Positions 11,216-21,547 of a stretch of DNA of 64,000 nucleotides are shown piece by piece; position 1 is the first letter of the stretch; each line of letters opens with the position of its first letter. The notes under the pieces were generated by a model. That model had not been told where the DNA came from. It made no database searches and saw only the letters and a list, made by a program, of their open reading frames with translations. The stretch covers positions 8,800,001-8,864,000 of the forward strand of contig BSBM01001719.1 of the NCBI GenBank assembly GCA_027924585.1, given 5' to 3'. The DNA comes from Larix kaempferi (lineage: Eukaryota > Streptophyta > Pinopsida > Pinales > Pinaceae). The position numbers were made by a program, and so were the translations under genes.

Positions 11216-14200
11216 ATATTATTATTATTAACCAACCATGTTCAACCATAGTCAACCATGGTCAACAATATGGTTGACTTTGGTTAGGGATGGTTAACTA
11301 TGGTTGAACGTGGTTGATTTGGGTTGACCACAGTTGACTTTAGTTGACCATGGTTGACTATGGTCAACATTGGGTGACCATGGCTCACAATGGTTGATCA
11401 TAGTTGGTTGTTGTTTTTGTTGTTGTTGTTGTTGTTATTGTTATTGTTATTATTATTATTGTTAACCAACCATGGTCAAACAAGGTTAACCATAGTCAAC
11501 CATGGTCAACCATGTGGTTGACTTTGGTTCATGATGGTTGACTATCTGATACAAACCGTTACACCAAAACCTCGAGATGTTAGTGAAGGCCGCTCACTAG
11601 GATCTTAACATCCCACCACGCTCCACAGTCTAGACCCTGAGTTGGATGTGCGCCCGTACGGTGGTGTCCCCTTTGAGTCGTACGAGCCTCGGGCGAACAC
11701 TGCAATGCCGACGTTTCCACCCGCTTTGTGACTTGAACCTGGGTGGAGGCTCTAATACCAAATGATACGAACCGTTACACCAAAACCTCGAGATGTTAGT
11801 GAAGGCCGCCCACTAGGATCTTAACACTATCATTGACCATGGTTGACTTTAGTCTACCATGGTTGACTATGGTCTACCATGGTAGACTTTGTTTAACCAT
11901 GGTTAACCATGCTTGACTATGGTTGACTTTAAATGACCATGGTTGGCTATGGTTAACTTTGGTGGCCATGGTTGACCATGGATGACTATGGTTAGCTTTA
12001 GTTGTCCATGGTTGACCATGATTGACCATGGTTGACTATGGTTGACTTTGGTTGGGATGGTTGACTATGGTTGACTATTATGGAGTTTGTTGAACTATGG
12101 TTGACTTTGGTTGGCCATAATTGACTATGGTTGACCATGGTTGACTATTGTGGACTTTGTTTAAATATGGTTGAATTTGATTGATTAATTGACTATGGTT
12201 GACTATAATTCCCCATGGTTGGTTAAGGGTGACTTTGTTTTGCCATAATTGACTAGTTGACCATGGTCAATCATAGTCGACCACTAATAATAATAATAAT
12301 ATTATTATTATTATTACTAAGAAACCATCATTAACCATGGGAAACCATAGTCAACGATGGTCAACCATATGGTTGACTTTGTTTGACGAGGGTTGACCAT
12401 GGTTGACTTTGCTTAACCATGGTCAACCATGGTTGAATTTGGTTGACTATGGTCTCCCATGGTTAACTATGGTTGACCATTATTGAATATGTTTGACCAT
12501 GGTTGGATATTGTTGACCATGGTCAACCATAGTTAATAAACAACCATAGTTTATAATAATATTAATATTATTTTTAACAATCGTAGTAAATTATTGTTAT
12601 TATTATTATTAACCAACCATGCTTAACCATATGGTTGACTTTGGTTAAGGATGGTTAACTATGGTTGAGTTGGGTTGACCAATATTGATTATGATTGAGT
12701 TTAGTTGACCATACTTGAGTATGGTTGACCATTGATAACTTTGGGTTATCTTGGTTGACTATGGTTGGCATTGGTTGACCATGGTTGATTTTGGATGACC
12801 ATGGCTAACCATGGTTGGTTGGTTGTTGTTGTTGTTGTTATTTTATTATTATTATTATTATTATTATTAACCAACTATAGTTAACCATTGTAAACCATAG
12901 TGAACCATGGTCAACTATATGGTTGACTTTCGTTAAGGATGGTTGACTATAGTTGACCATGGCTGATTATGGTCTACCATGGTTGACTTTGGCTGACCAT
13001 GCTCAACCATGGTTGACTATGGTTGACTATTGTTAACCATGGTTGGCTATGGTTGACCATGGTTGGTTATGGTCACCTTTGATTGGCCATGGTTGACTAT
13101 GGTTAGCTTTAGTTGGCCATGGAGACTATGGTTCACCATGGTTGACTATGGTTGTCTTTGGTTAAATATGGTTGAATTTGGTTTACGACGGTCAACTGTG
13201 GTTGAATAATTCACTATGGTTGAATATGGTTGACTTTGGTTGACCTTATTTAAATATGGTTGACTTTGTTTGAGTGTGGTTGACTAATTCACTTTGGTCA
13301 ACTATGGTTGACTATGATTGACCATAGTTGAATGTGTATGGTTGACCATGGTTGATTATGGTTGACCATGGTTGACTATGTTTGAATTTGGGTTAACCAT
13401 GGTTGAATTCTGTTAACCATGGTTGAATTTCTTACTTTGGTCGACTTTTGGTTGACTATGGTTGACCATGGTTTACTATCATTGACTTAAGTTTACCATG
13501 GTTGACCATGGTTAACTTTTGCTTGACTTTGTTTTACAATGGTTGTCTTTGTTAACTTTTGACTGACTTTGGTTGAATTTTGGTTGACCATGGTTGAACA
13601 TGGTTAACTTTGGTTGACTTTGGCTTACTATGGAAATGACTTTGGTTTACCATGGTTGAATTTTGGTTGGATTTGGTTGATTATGTAGAATTTGGTTGAA
13701 TATGGTTACCATGGTTGACTATGGTTGAGCATGGTTTACCATGGTTGGATTTGGTTGATTATGTAGAATTTGGTTGAATATGGTTTCCTTTGGTTGACCG
13801 GGGTTGAATTTTTACTTCGATTGACATTTAGCTGACCTTAGTTCACTATGTGTGACTTAGGTTTACCATGGTTAATTTTTTCTTGAATTTGGTTGACTAT
13901 GGTTGATCGTGGCTGACAATGGTTGACTATGATTGAGCATTGTTGACTTTGGTTGTTTATGGTTGACCATGGTTAGCTATGATTGACCATGGTTGACTAT
14001 GGTTGACTATGGTTGACCATGGTTGGTGATGGTGATTTTGGTTGACTTTTGATTTGCCATGGATGACTTTGGTTGACCATGGTTTAATTTGGTTGACCAT
14101 GGTTAACAATGGTTGACTATGGTGAACCATGGTTGTCTTTAGTTGACTATGGTTGACCATTATTGTCTATGGTTGACGATGGTTAACTACAGTTAACTTT

Positions 14201-15030
14201 GGTTGGCAATGGTTGACTATAGTTAGCTTTAGTTGGCCATGGTTTCCCATGGTTGACTATGGTTAACAATGGTTGACTATGGTTGACTTTGGTTGACTGT
14301 GTTTAATGACGATTAACTATGGTTAACTAATTCACTACGATCGATTATGGTTGGCCATGGTTGACCATGGTCGAATTTGGTTAACCATTGTTGACTATTG
14401 TTGACCTAGTTTCATCGAATGTGATTAACTATCATTCACCATTATTGATTATGGTTGACTATTATTGATCATGGTTGACTATAGTTGACCTTCTTTGGCC
14501 ATAATTGACTATTGGTTCACCTTGTTTGACTTTTAACTTGGGGGTTGAATTTGGTTGGATATGTTTATTATGGTTGAATTTAGTTAAATATGAATTCTTT
14601 TGGTTGAATATGGTTGACTTAGGTTGACCATGGTTAACTATGGTTGAATTTGTTTGATTGCAGTTGACTAATTTAGTTTGGTCAACTGTGGTTGACTATG
14701 GTCGACTATGATTGACCATATTTGACTATGTATGGTTGACCATGGTTGTCTATGGTTGACTTTTGGTTAAACATGGTTGAATTTGGTTAACCGTGGTTTA
14801 CTTTTTTACTTTGGTCGAATTTTGGTTGACTATTGTTGACCATGATTGTCTTTGGTTGTCACCCTTGGATTGAAGTCAACCTTGCTTAAAATTCATCTCT
14901 CGATTGAAGTCAATGATGGATTGAAGGCAATCTTTTGTTGAAGGAAACCTTGTTAAAAAGTGAACTATGGAAGTAAACCATGGAATGAAGGCAACTATGG
15001 ATTGAAGTGAACCATGGATTGAACTATGAT
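11216..15030. repeat. Degenerate GGTTGAC(C/T) satellite (W-box-rich array)
   Basis: About 3.8 kb built almost entirely from variants of a roughly 10-bp unit, tGGTTGACTAt / GGTTGACCAt / GGTTGACTTt, often alternating with CCATGGTTGACCATGG palindromes. Short (TTG)n/(TTA)n microsatellites occur at about 11405-11460, 12285-12315, 12597-12612 and 12823-12868. Each is followed by a stretch in the opposite orientation (AACCAACCATGGTC, GTCAACCAT) that flips back at ATATGGTTGAC. After about 14860 the unit drifts to ATTGAAGTCAACC and fades by 15030. ORFs here (for example 13957-14160) are translated repeat and are not genes. Confidence 0.95.
11547..11826 (-). mobile_element. TRIM/SMART-like miniature LTR retrotransposon, 280 bp
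   Basis: Two 64-bp direct repeats, 11547-11610 and 11763-11826, both start TGATAC and end CTTAACA and differ at two positions by eye. They enclose 152 bp of non-repetitive sequence. A 5-bp duplication ctatc flanks the unit (11542-11546 and 11827-11831). Read on the minus strand, TGGTATTAGAGCC follows two bases after the upstream terminal repeat, a near-perfect iMet PBS, and a purine-rich GGAGCGTGGTGGGA stretch precedes the downstream repeat. There is no coding capacity; mobilisation would need pol from another element. It lies inside the W-box satellite, which it interrupts cleanly. Confidence 0.88.
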
Positions 15031-16439
15031 TAATTTTTCCTTTAGTCCTTCTTGGTATAGAATAATACCTACATCAATTCTTGGAACTTCAATGTTTTTT
15101 GCAACCTAGAATATTTTTGTTACTACTTCCTTTATTAGAAACACCATTAAGAATATCAACATTCAAGAAGAAGAAATATACTCAACCACATAATTAGAAA
15201 TATTAAGATTAACCCAACTCCACACTAAAATGAGCTAAACTAGAATTATCACCATCCATGTCATTATTGATCTTCATCAAACTCCACATCCTTATAAATG
15301 AACACAACCACAACACAACATTGTTCTCTAGATCTTCTAACTTATAGTTCTTTCAATTATCATTATATTTAACAAATATCTATTTATTTCACTTTTGTTC
15401 AATCTTAAATATTCTTTAAATATTCTTAGATATGTGTGCCCAAAAAATACTACTATATATATACCAAAATAAGTAGGAGTAATATTTCTACCATTCCATT
15501 TTTTTTTATCTCAAGTAATATCTATTATTGTTTTAGTAATATAGTAGAAAATATTTTAATATTTTTCATTGTGAAGATTTTAAAATAGTCAACATTAAAA
15601 TCAAGTATTAAGGAGTTAAGGAGATCAATTTTAAGTTGCTTAAACATATGTATAGATATTTTGAGGTTAGGTTGAAACAAAAAGGAATTGTAGCTTACAA
15701 TTATTATTCCAAATGATATCAAAAAATAACTTGTAAATTTTTTGTTTTATGAATTGAAATTTTAATCATAATAAAATAAATATAACTTTGATAAATTTTT
15801 AATTTTATGAATTGTAATTTTAGTCATAACAAAATAAATATAACCTAGGTATATTGTTTGTATATATATTTACATAATCAAGTTGCACCATAATAATAAT
15901 ATTTTTTTAAATTAAAAAGATATATATAAAACACTTTTAGGAGTAGAAAAAAAAACATATTTTAATATCCTACAAATAAACATACTAATGTTCACTAAAT
16001 AAATACTTGGTGATTCAAAATATTTATAAGAGTTAAATGTATACTTTATAATTCAAGCTAATTGATTTCTAACAAAACATTATTAATTAAATTTCAACTT
16101 AATTGGTATGAAATAGTCTTTTAAATCCTTAGGCTCATTTTTACCATAATAATTCTCAAATACATTTTGAGAGATTTAACTCTATTCTTATTTCTTAAAC
16201 CTTATATCCATTTTTTCCCTTTCATTGTCAATCAAAGTTTTGAACTTTTTAAATGATTTAAAATTTACTCTTATATTTAAGGAAATAAACTCACACCTTT
16301 CCTCTGATTAGAGTGCTCACTATAAAGCATACTTTGGATTAGAGTTAGATTGACAGAAACCAAGGAAATAATTATATTAGATAGTTTTTTTTAAGAAATC
16401 TTTTAATAGTTATTTTTAATATTTTAAATTATAATAATG
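15031..16439. other. AT-rich region without recognisable genes
   Basis: Very AT-rich, with a duplicated motif near 15735-15850 (gaattgaaattttaatcataataaaataaatata, then a similar copy ending in taacaaaataaatataac, about 70 bp apart). Short frames such as 15525-15722 have low-complexity composition and no recognised similarity. Confidence 0.5.
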
Positions 16440-17060
16440 CTAAAACTCAAGTTTATAACAACTTCCTAAACATTTAGGAATATAAAGTAGGTTTTCTTTT
16501 ATATTATCTACATGCATGACACTATCAAGAACTCCAATACTAAATTTAGTTGTAAATGTACCATTAACATGAATATTCACACATTTTTTAATGAAAAATT
16601 CTAAATTATGATTTTTTATCCTCATTATAGAACCCAAATCATGATTTTTTCCCCACCATATGAAAATATGTACCATAGTCCAACGATTAATTGAGACACT
16701 TAATATATTTGATGAAGCAACTAAGTCTTTATAATTAACACAAATGATCTCAATGGTCTCATTGATAACATTATGAATACTTGAAGCCTTTGAAAAATCA
16801 TCATTTATGAGTAAATAAGAATGAGCAAGAAAGCTTCTTCCCCCTTTGTTTCTTTTCACCTTGTTTCATTTGGTCTTCAATTTATTTTTTATTGATATCT
16901 CTAATTCCCTTGTAACATTTATCTTCCTGGTGTCCTTCCTAATTGTAATAGCTAAAAGTGAGATTCTTATTCTTTTGTTGTCTATATACATTATTTATAC
17001 GGTACTCTTTGAATCAGTTTCAAAAAGTGTTATTCTTCTTCTTCCAGGATTTTAGGGTTT
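16440..17060 (-). pseudogene. Ty1/copia gag-protease remnant
   Basis: Minus strand. Around 16880-16960 a degenerate zinc-knuckle-like string reads SYYN(stop)EGHQEDKCY, followed by KQGEKKQRGKK. The frame 16859-16440 then ends with DSVMHVDNIKENLLYIPKCL, which fits the copia post-protease block VLHVPxIxKNLLSVxxL. The D-S-G-A protease site is not readable; WTM is present where W-x-x-D-S-G-A would be expected. The match is short and the family assignment is tentative. No RT or integrase follows downstream. Confidence 0.45.
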
Positions 17061-17115
17061 TGATAGATCTATATAACAAACCCTTATGGAACTATTTCCT
17101 ACCTCATGGTAAATC

Positions 17116-17188
17116 CTTACCAGAACCATGGAGAATATGATAGAGTTTGAATTACCAAAACCATGGAGAATATGATAGAGTTTGAATT
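17116..17188. repeat. Two-copy 35-bp tandem duplication
   Basis: The segment containing accatggagaatatgatag is repeated at 17125 and 17160 with only one or two changes. It lies between the copia remnant and the region downstream of the PDR fragment. No function is evident. Confidence 0.8.
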
Positions 17189-18508
17189 GCAATTATTTGA
17201 AATTTATAACACCGTTTTCAACAAAATCGATAGTCTGGAAGAAAATTAAGAGTGTCCAAACCGTGGAAAACTTGCAACAACGGTTGATTGCAACAAAAGG
17301 AGTACATAAAGATTATCATAATGATTAATTAATAATTTTTGTTTATCTTAATATTGGATAGTTACTATGTCAAATAAAAAAATTGTTATAAAACAAATTC
17401 TCCACTACGTTTTCCTGTTGAAAGATGTTCATCTCTGCCAACAAAGCAGTTACCGCTACTATTTTGCTTCCCACCGAATGGAGGATTGATTACAGCATGG
17501 AAACTGATTAAATTTTAGGAATCAATTTGCAGCAGAGAAAACAATTTGCAATAAAGTGTTGTTTTCGTTTTTTAGCTTCATCTATCGTATTTGCCATCTT
17601 GCCCATCATCACTGAGAATATTTTTTGAACCGAAGGAATCGTTTTAGCTTTAGTTTCCATGACTTTGTTATTCCAGTAGAGGAATCACTGGTAGCAGTTA
17701 CACATGTTAGTAGCAGTCGCACATGCTTTTTGCATTAAGGTAACACCCATAGAATCTTTGTTGCCAAACTCACTCATAGGTCAATGAAACAATTGCAGAA
17801 ACATTTATGATTCTTTGTTGCCAAACTCAGTCATAGGTCAATGAAACAATTGCAGAAACATTTATTGAAATTGAGTAGTATAAACATTACATGATTCTTT
17901 GTTGCCAAACTTAGTCATAGGTCAATGAAACAATTACAGAAACATTTATTGAAATTGAGTAGTATAAACATTACATGATGATGGAAAGGTAACTTCCATT
18001 GGCTTCTGTAACGTCTCTTTGAATCCATTTGTTTTCTTTCAGTTATGCCATAAAGTTGTGAAACTATGAGGTAAGAGAGATCCTAAACTGCCATAAAAAC
18101 TACCCATAACCGCGGCTGTTACATATCAAATGGAAGATGAAATTCTGGAAACAAATCCACGTGAATTTCCGCTCACACATAGAGCCATAGAGCCATTGGG
18201 AATTGTTGCTTAGAAAGACCCGAGAAGATAGTGTTGAAGTTATATTTTTTATTAACAAAGAAAATTTGGTATACTTTCCACGTCCAACGCATAAAGAAGA
18301 TTTCATTGAATAATATTCATTTAACTTAAGTTGACCAAATTTCTTATGAAATTCCTTGTTTATTAAGGTATGATATTCCCTGTTACTATGCGTAACAAAT
18401 GAACTCGTAATAGTCCTGAAGATACATGTTCTTAAACTATTAAATCACTCAAATTGTACCATAACAAAATAAGTAATCCATTTAAAGAAGCGTTATCAAA
18501 GAGCATAC
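17189..18508. other. Region downstream of the PDR fragment; possible coding scraps
   Basis: No further PDR exon (expected to encode ELSRREK...KPDPDID) could be found on the minus strand. Two minus-strand stretches look somewhat coding: about 17660-17555 (VQKIFSVMMGKMANTIDEAK) and about 17515-17395 (ISFHAVINPPFGGKQ, then VGRDEHLSTGKRSG). I do not recognise them. The NPPFGGK string resembles the NPPF motif of N6-methyltransferases, but the segment is too short to call. The tandem repeat at 17752-17976 is listed separately. Confidence 0.4.
17752..17976. repeat. Three-copy tandem repeat (56/84 bp)
   Basis: Copies begin near 17752, 17808 and 17892 with gattctttgttgccaaactc. The first is 56 bp and lacks the 28-bp tail that ends the second and third 84-bp copies (ttgagtagtataaacattac). 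The last two copies differ at only two positions by eye, so this is a recent local duplication. Confidence 0.9.
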
Positions 18509-19628
18509 CATATCTGGTTCCAACCCCTTGGCATCGGCCAAAGAAGTCCATAGTTTCTGGCACGGTCATTTCACCAATATGTAAATCATGTTGGCTAATG
18601 TAAGCCGATGTTCTCTGGGGCACGAATTCATCTAGTCTGTGCCCATTGTATGTCACAGCGCCGGATACCTACAACTAATGTCCAATTTTAGCCTTTGGTC
18701 TACTGTATTGTCAAAACAATTGGACAATTTTGAATCGAGCTTGCCAGCCAAAGCCAAGAGTAAAGATGTTTTCCCTAAGCTTGGCAGTCCCAAAAGCAAA
18801 TTCATTATGCAAAATCCGAGCAAGTTCAACTCCGTAAAACTCTTTAACTATTGCAGCAATTCAACAGGGTTTAACACCAACAATTAAGAATGTCGGCAAT
18901 CTGAGGATTCCAAGAAGAATGTAGAAAATTAATTGCAGGGATTGATGTTGACCTGCATGGTTTTATGATTCCGCTAACATCGTGAAGGATTGAAAGGGGT
19001 CTCTTCTTATTTGGGAAGATCTTCAGAAATCCTAAAAACATCTGAAAAAACACAATCTCCATGTAAGCCCCCAACAGGATTTACATTCTCTCAAGCAAAT
19101 TAATTTTTTAATTTGAACTCATCGATTCAGGTAAAGATACCTCCAGCATATTCAAGGTAAAATTCAGAATAGAAGGAAGCAATCTGCTACCAACATAGAC
19201 ATATACATCCACGTTCAAGTGATCGAAACGGACTTCGATTTTGGTCAAGTCGATTGCCACTCTGCGAAACACCAGCCATGGAAAAAAAACATAAAACTGG
19301 AAAATCAAAAGAAAGAAGATTTTGCCCCTTACTTGTCAATCCTGTTGCGGATCTTGAGAAGAAAACGCTCGTTACCTTCGACGACGACTTTGAGCAATCT
19401 ATCGATGAGAAGCTGGCGATCTTCAAAGCCGATCTTGGTGACATCGAATTCCTCGTGCTCGCCCACAATGCTGTCGAGAATCCCCTTGCGGATGCGGTCG
19501 TAAGTGTGCAATTTATCCAAGGCCTCCCACTTCAAGGCCTCTTCATCGTCTTCATTATCTCTACTTCTGGAGGATCTGGAGAACGCATCATCCCCTCTTC
19601 TCCATGCCTTCCTCTTCCTCGTATGCAT
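18509..19628 (-). pseudogene. PDR-type (ABCG full-size) ABC transporter, N-terminal fragment
   Basis: Five exon-like blocks in PDR order. Exon 1, ATG near 19628 to 19333: DDAFSRSSRS, DDEEALKWEALDKL, ERFLLKIRNRIDK. Exon 2, 19261-19141: VAIDLTKIEVRFDHLNV, YVGSRLLPSILNFTLN. Exon 3, 19041-18953: KKRPLSILHDVSGIIKP. Exon 4, about 18806-18729: Walker A region GLPSLGKTSLLLALAGKLD. Exon 5, 18668-18509: [46 protein letters not shown]. Family members are about 1,400 residues and export hormones, terpenoids or toxins across the plasma membrane. Junctions 1-2, 2-3 and the donors of exons 3 and 5 are canonical GT/AG. The acceptor before exon 4 reads ..CAT where CAG is expected, and no in-frame GT ends exon 4. 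The rest of the first nucleotide-binding domain, all membrane segments and the second half are absent, so this is a truncated pseudogene; a very long intron running out of the window is a less likely alternative. Confidence 0.82.
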
Positions 19629-20459
19629 TGTCAGCATGTTGATAAGTACGAACCCTAAGGAGAAAACAAGTGTTCTTCGAGGCATTGTTGACAGTGCTGT
19701 AGTCTTCGACGTCTCTAGGAGCATCCATCGATCTGGGATTTGATCGGTCGAGGATGATCTGTTTGGGCGTGAAGAAATCCTAGGGCCGCTAGGGAATTGC
19801 AGCTGCTGCCACAGCAGATCGCTGGACCGGGATGATTGAAAAAAGTTTCAGGCGTGGGATGACCGATCGATTTATCTTCCCCACCGCATGGCAACAGTCT
19901 GATTAACCAAAAAAACCGTAACCTAATTTCTCATTAGCAAATGGAATTTTGGGTAACCTGTCAGTCCACCCTAAATCCGGGCCGTTGGATGATGTACTCG
20001 ACGAAAGAATATGCTACGATCCTTAATCACAGCCGCCCATCCTTAATCCCTCATTAAAAGGCTGCGATCGCCCTCTATATGCATGATGTTCTAGAATGAT
20101 ATATCTAGCCGAATACAACAACAAAATTCCTATCTTTTTGAAAGGCTGGGACAGTGCATCCATTAAGGTTTTGAACCATCCCTTCAATGTTATAAACATA
20201 CTAATTTTACAAGAACAATTTAAAGAAATCCATATTTCCAGGCACAAAGAATGCATTCAGATACCATAAAAGCACCAGTAAAAGACAAAGAGGGGGGATA
20301 TTCATTGGCAGCAGAGGAAACTGAGTTCCTGGATTCACATCTCACTGGTGTATAGCCCTGTCTTCCTTTCATTTTTCTGCACTAATCTTCTTCATTTCCA
20401 TCCTTGTTTTGTTCAGATATAATGTAATATTGATCTGTAGTTTTAGACCAACTTCTGAA
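19629..20459. other. Upstream flank of the PDR fragment
   Basis: Holds the would-be promoter and 5' UTR of the minus-strand PDR fragment, less AT-rich than its surroundings to about 19900. An upstream in-frame ATG at 19724 exists, but the family resemblance starts only after the ATG near 19628 (MHTRKRKAWRRG), so I prefer the latter. No clear TATA box was assigned. No gene seen from 19900 to 20459; frames such as 20256-20023 have no recognised similarity. Confidence 0.4.
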
Positions 20460-21345
20460 TATATTTTATACCAAGTGCTGATCAGCACAAAGGAGAAATT
20501 CCTTTAGTCATATGCATATCTACTACATTTAATTCTCACCTCCATCTAATTGTAGTAGTGGATGGATTGAAGTATGAGGTAGTAAGAAAGGATCTAGAAA
20601 GCACAGTTTATTGATGTGAATCAAATATTTCCTTACAAGTAGAGCAAAGCAGGTCTTATTCTAATATCTAAACAAATCTAGAAAAAAACACTTAAGTACC
20701 TAAATGAGCACTGACCTTGATACTCAACAACAAAAAGCTGAAATTCACAAAGTTTACAGGTGCACTAAATTCTAGTCTCAATATATGTCATGATTTTTAC
20801 TCAATCCATTGTTGGTATCGACATACTCTGTCCTTCAAGGAAATTTTAAATGAAATTAGTGTAGGAAGGTATATTGTGTCTTATGAAATCTTGGATAAAA
20901 GTTAAATAGCCCTTGTCAGAAAGATGAACAACTTATAAAATTTAAGCTCAATCTCCTATCTAAAAAAGCAAAGAAGTTACTAATTGGCAACTTTGTGTGA
21001 AATCCCTAAAATGCATTAGTCCTTTTAAGTCCACCAAGTATGTTTTTATATTTGCGTATCGATTACTGATCAACACAAACGAGTAGTGCCCTTAGGGCTA
21101 TGCATATCTCGTACAATTAAGTTTCACTGCTATCTAATAGAAGAAGGGAATGACATGAATTTCCAGGCAATAAGAAGGAATCTAGACATGATACTTTATT
21201 ACATAACAAATGTCATCTATGAATAAACAATTCCCTAACAAGTAGGGATAAGAAATTATAATCATCGTATCTAAATAAATCATCCTATACAAGTCTTTAA
21301 ATGAGCAACAACAATCATACTAGAGAAAAAAGATGAAATGTTCAC
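20460..21345. repeat. Degenerate two-copy direct repeat, ~590-bp period
   Basis: Blocks at about 20465-20760 and 21055-21345 share ordered motifs: ctgatcagcacaaa / ctgatcaacacaaa, atgcatatct, a tct-aat block, ggatctaga / ggaatctaga, atctaaacaaatc / atctaaataaatc, aaatgagca and tgaaattcaca / tgaaatgttcaca. Similarity is diffuse, so the duplication is old. No coding content recognised. Confidence 0.55.
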
Positions 21346-21547
21346 ATATTATATACATACAAACACTAGATGCATCCTCCCCAAATCCCCCTACAAACGG
21401 TTGTTTCTAGGTAGGATCTCACAAGATATGAGGTTGAGATGGACCACCACATCCAATGGGAAAACAATATTTACAAGTTATGTCGTTTATAAAAAACCAA
21501 TATTGGCGTTCCTCTCATCTTCTACAGCCCCATCTACTATGAGATAA
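21346..21547. other. Left flank of the complete family B element
   Basis: Ordinary-looking unique sequence ending in gataa (21543-21547), the left copy of the target-site duplication. No gene recognised. Confidence 0.5.

Noticed and set aside
13957-14160. 67-codon ORF rich in Asn, His, Gln and Ser
   Set aside because: Pure translation of the GGTTGACCAT satellite.
11216-15030. CRISPR-like or centromeric satellite interpretation of the GGTTGAC array
   Set aside because: There are no spacers of fixed length and no conserved long repeat, and the unit is about 10 bp and highly degenerate, so neither a CRISPR array nor a typical 150-180 bp centromere repeat fits.
17395-17515. N6-methyltransferase (NPPF motif) call
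   Set aside because: Only the short NPPFGGK string fits; there is no SAM-binding region and the open frame is too short to support the family.
19254-19658. 134-codon plus-strand ORF across the PDR fragment
   Set aside because: It is antisense to exon 1 of the PDR fragment, whose minus-strand translation matches the family over many residues.
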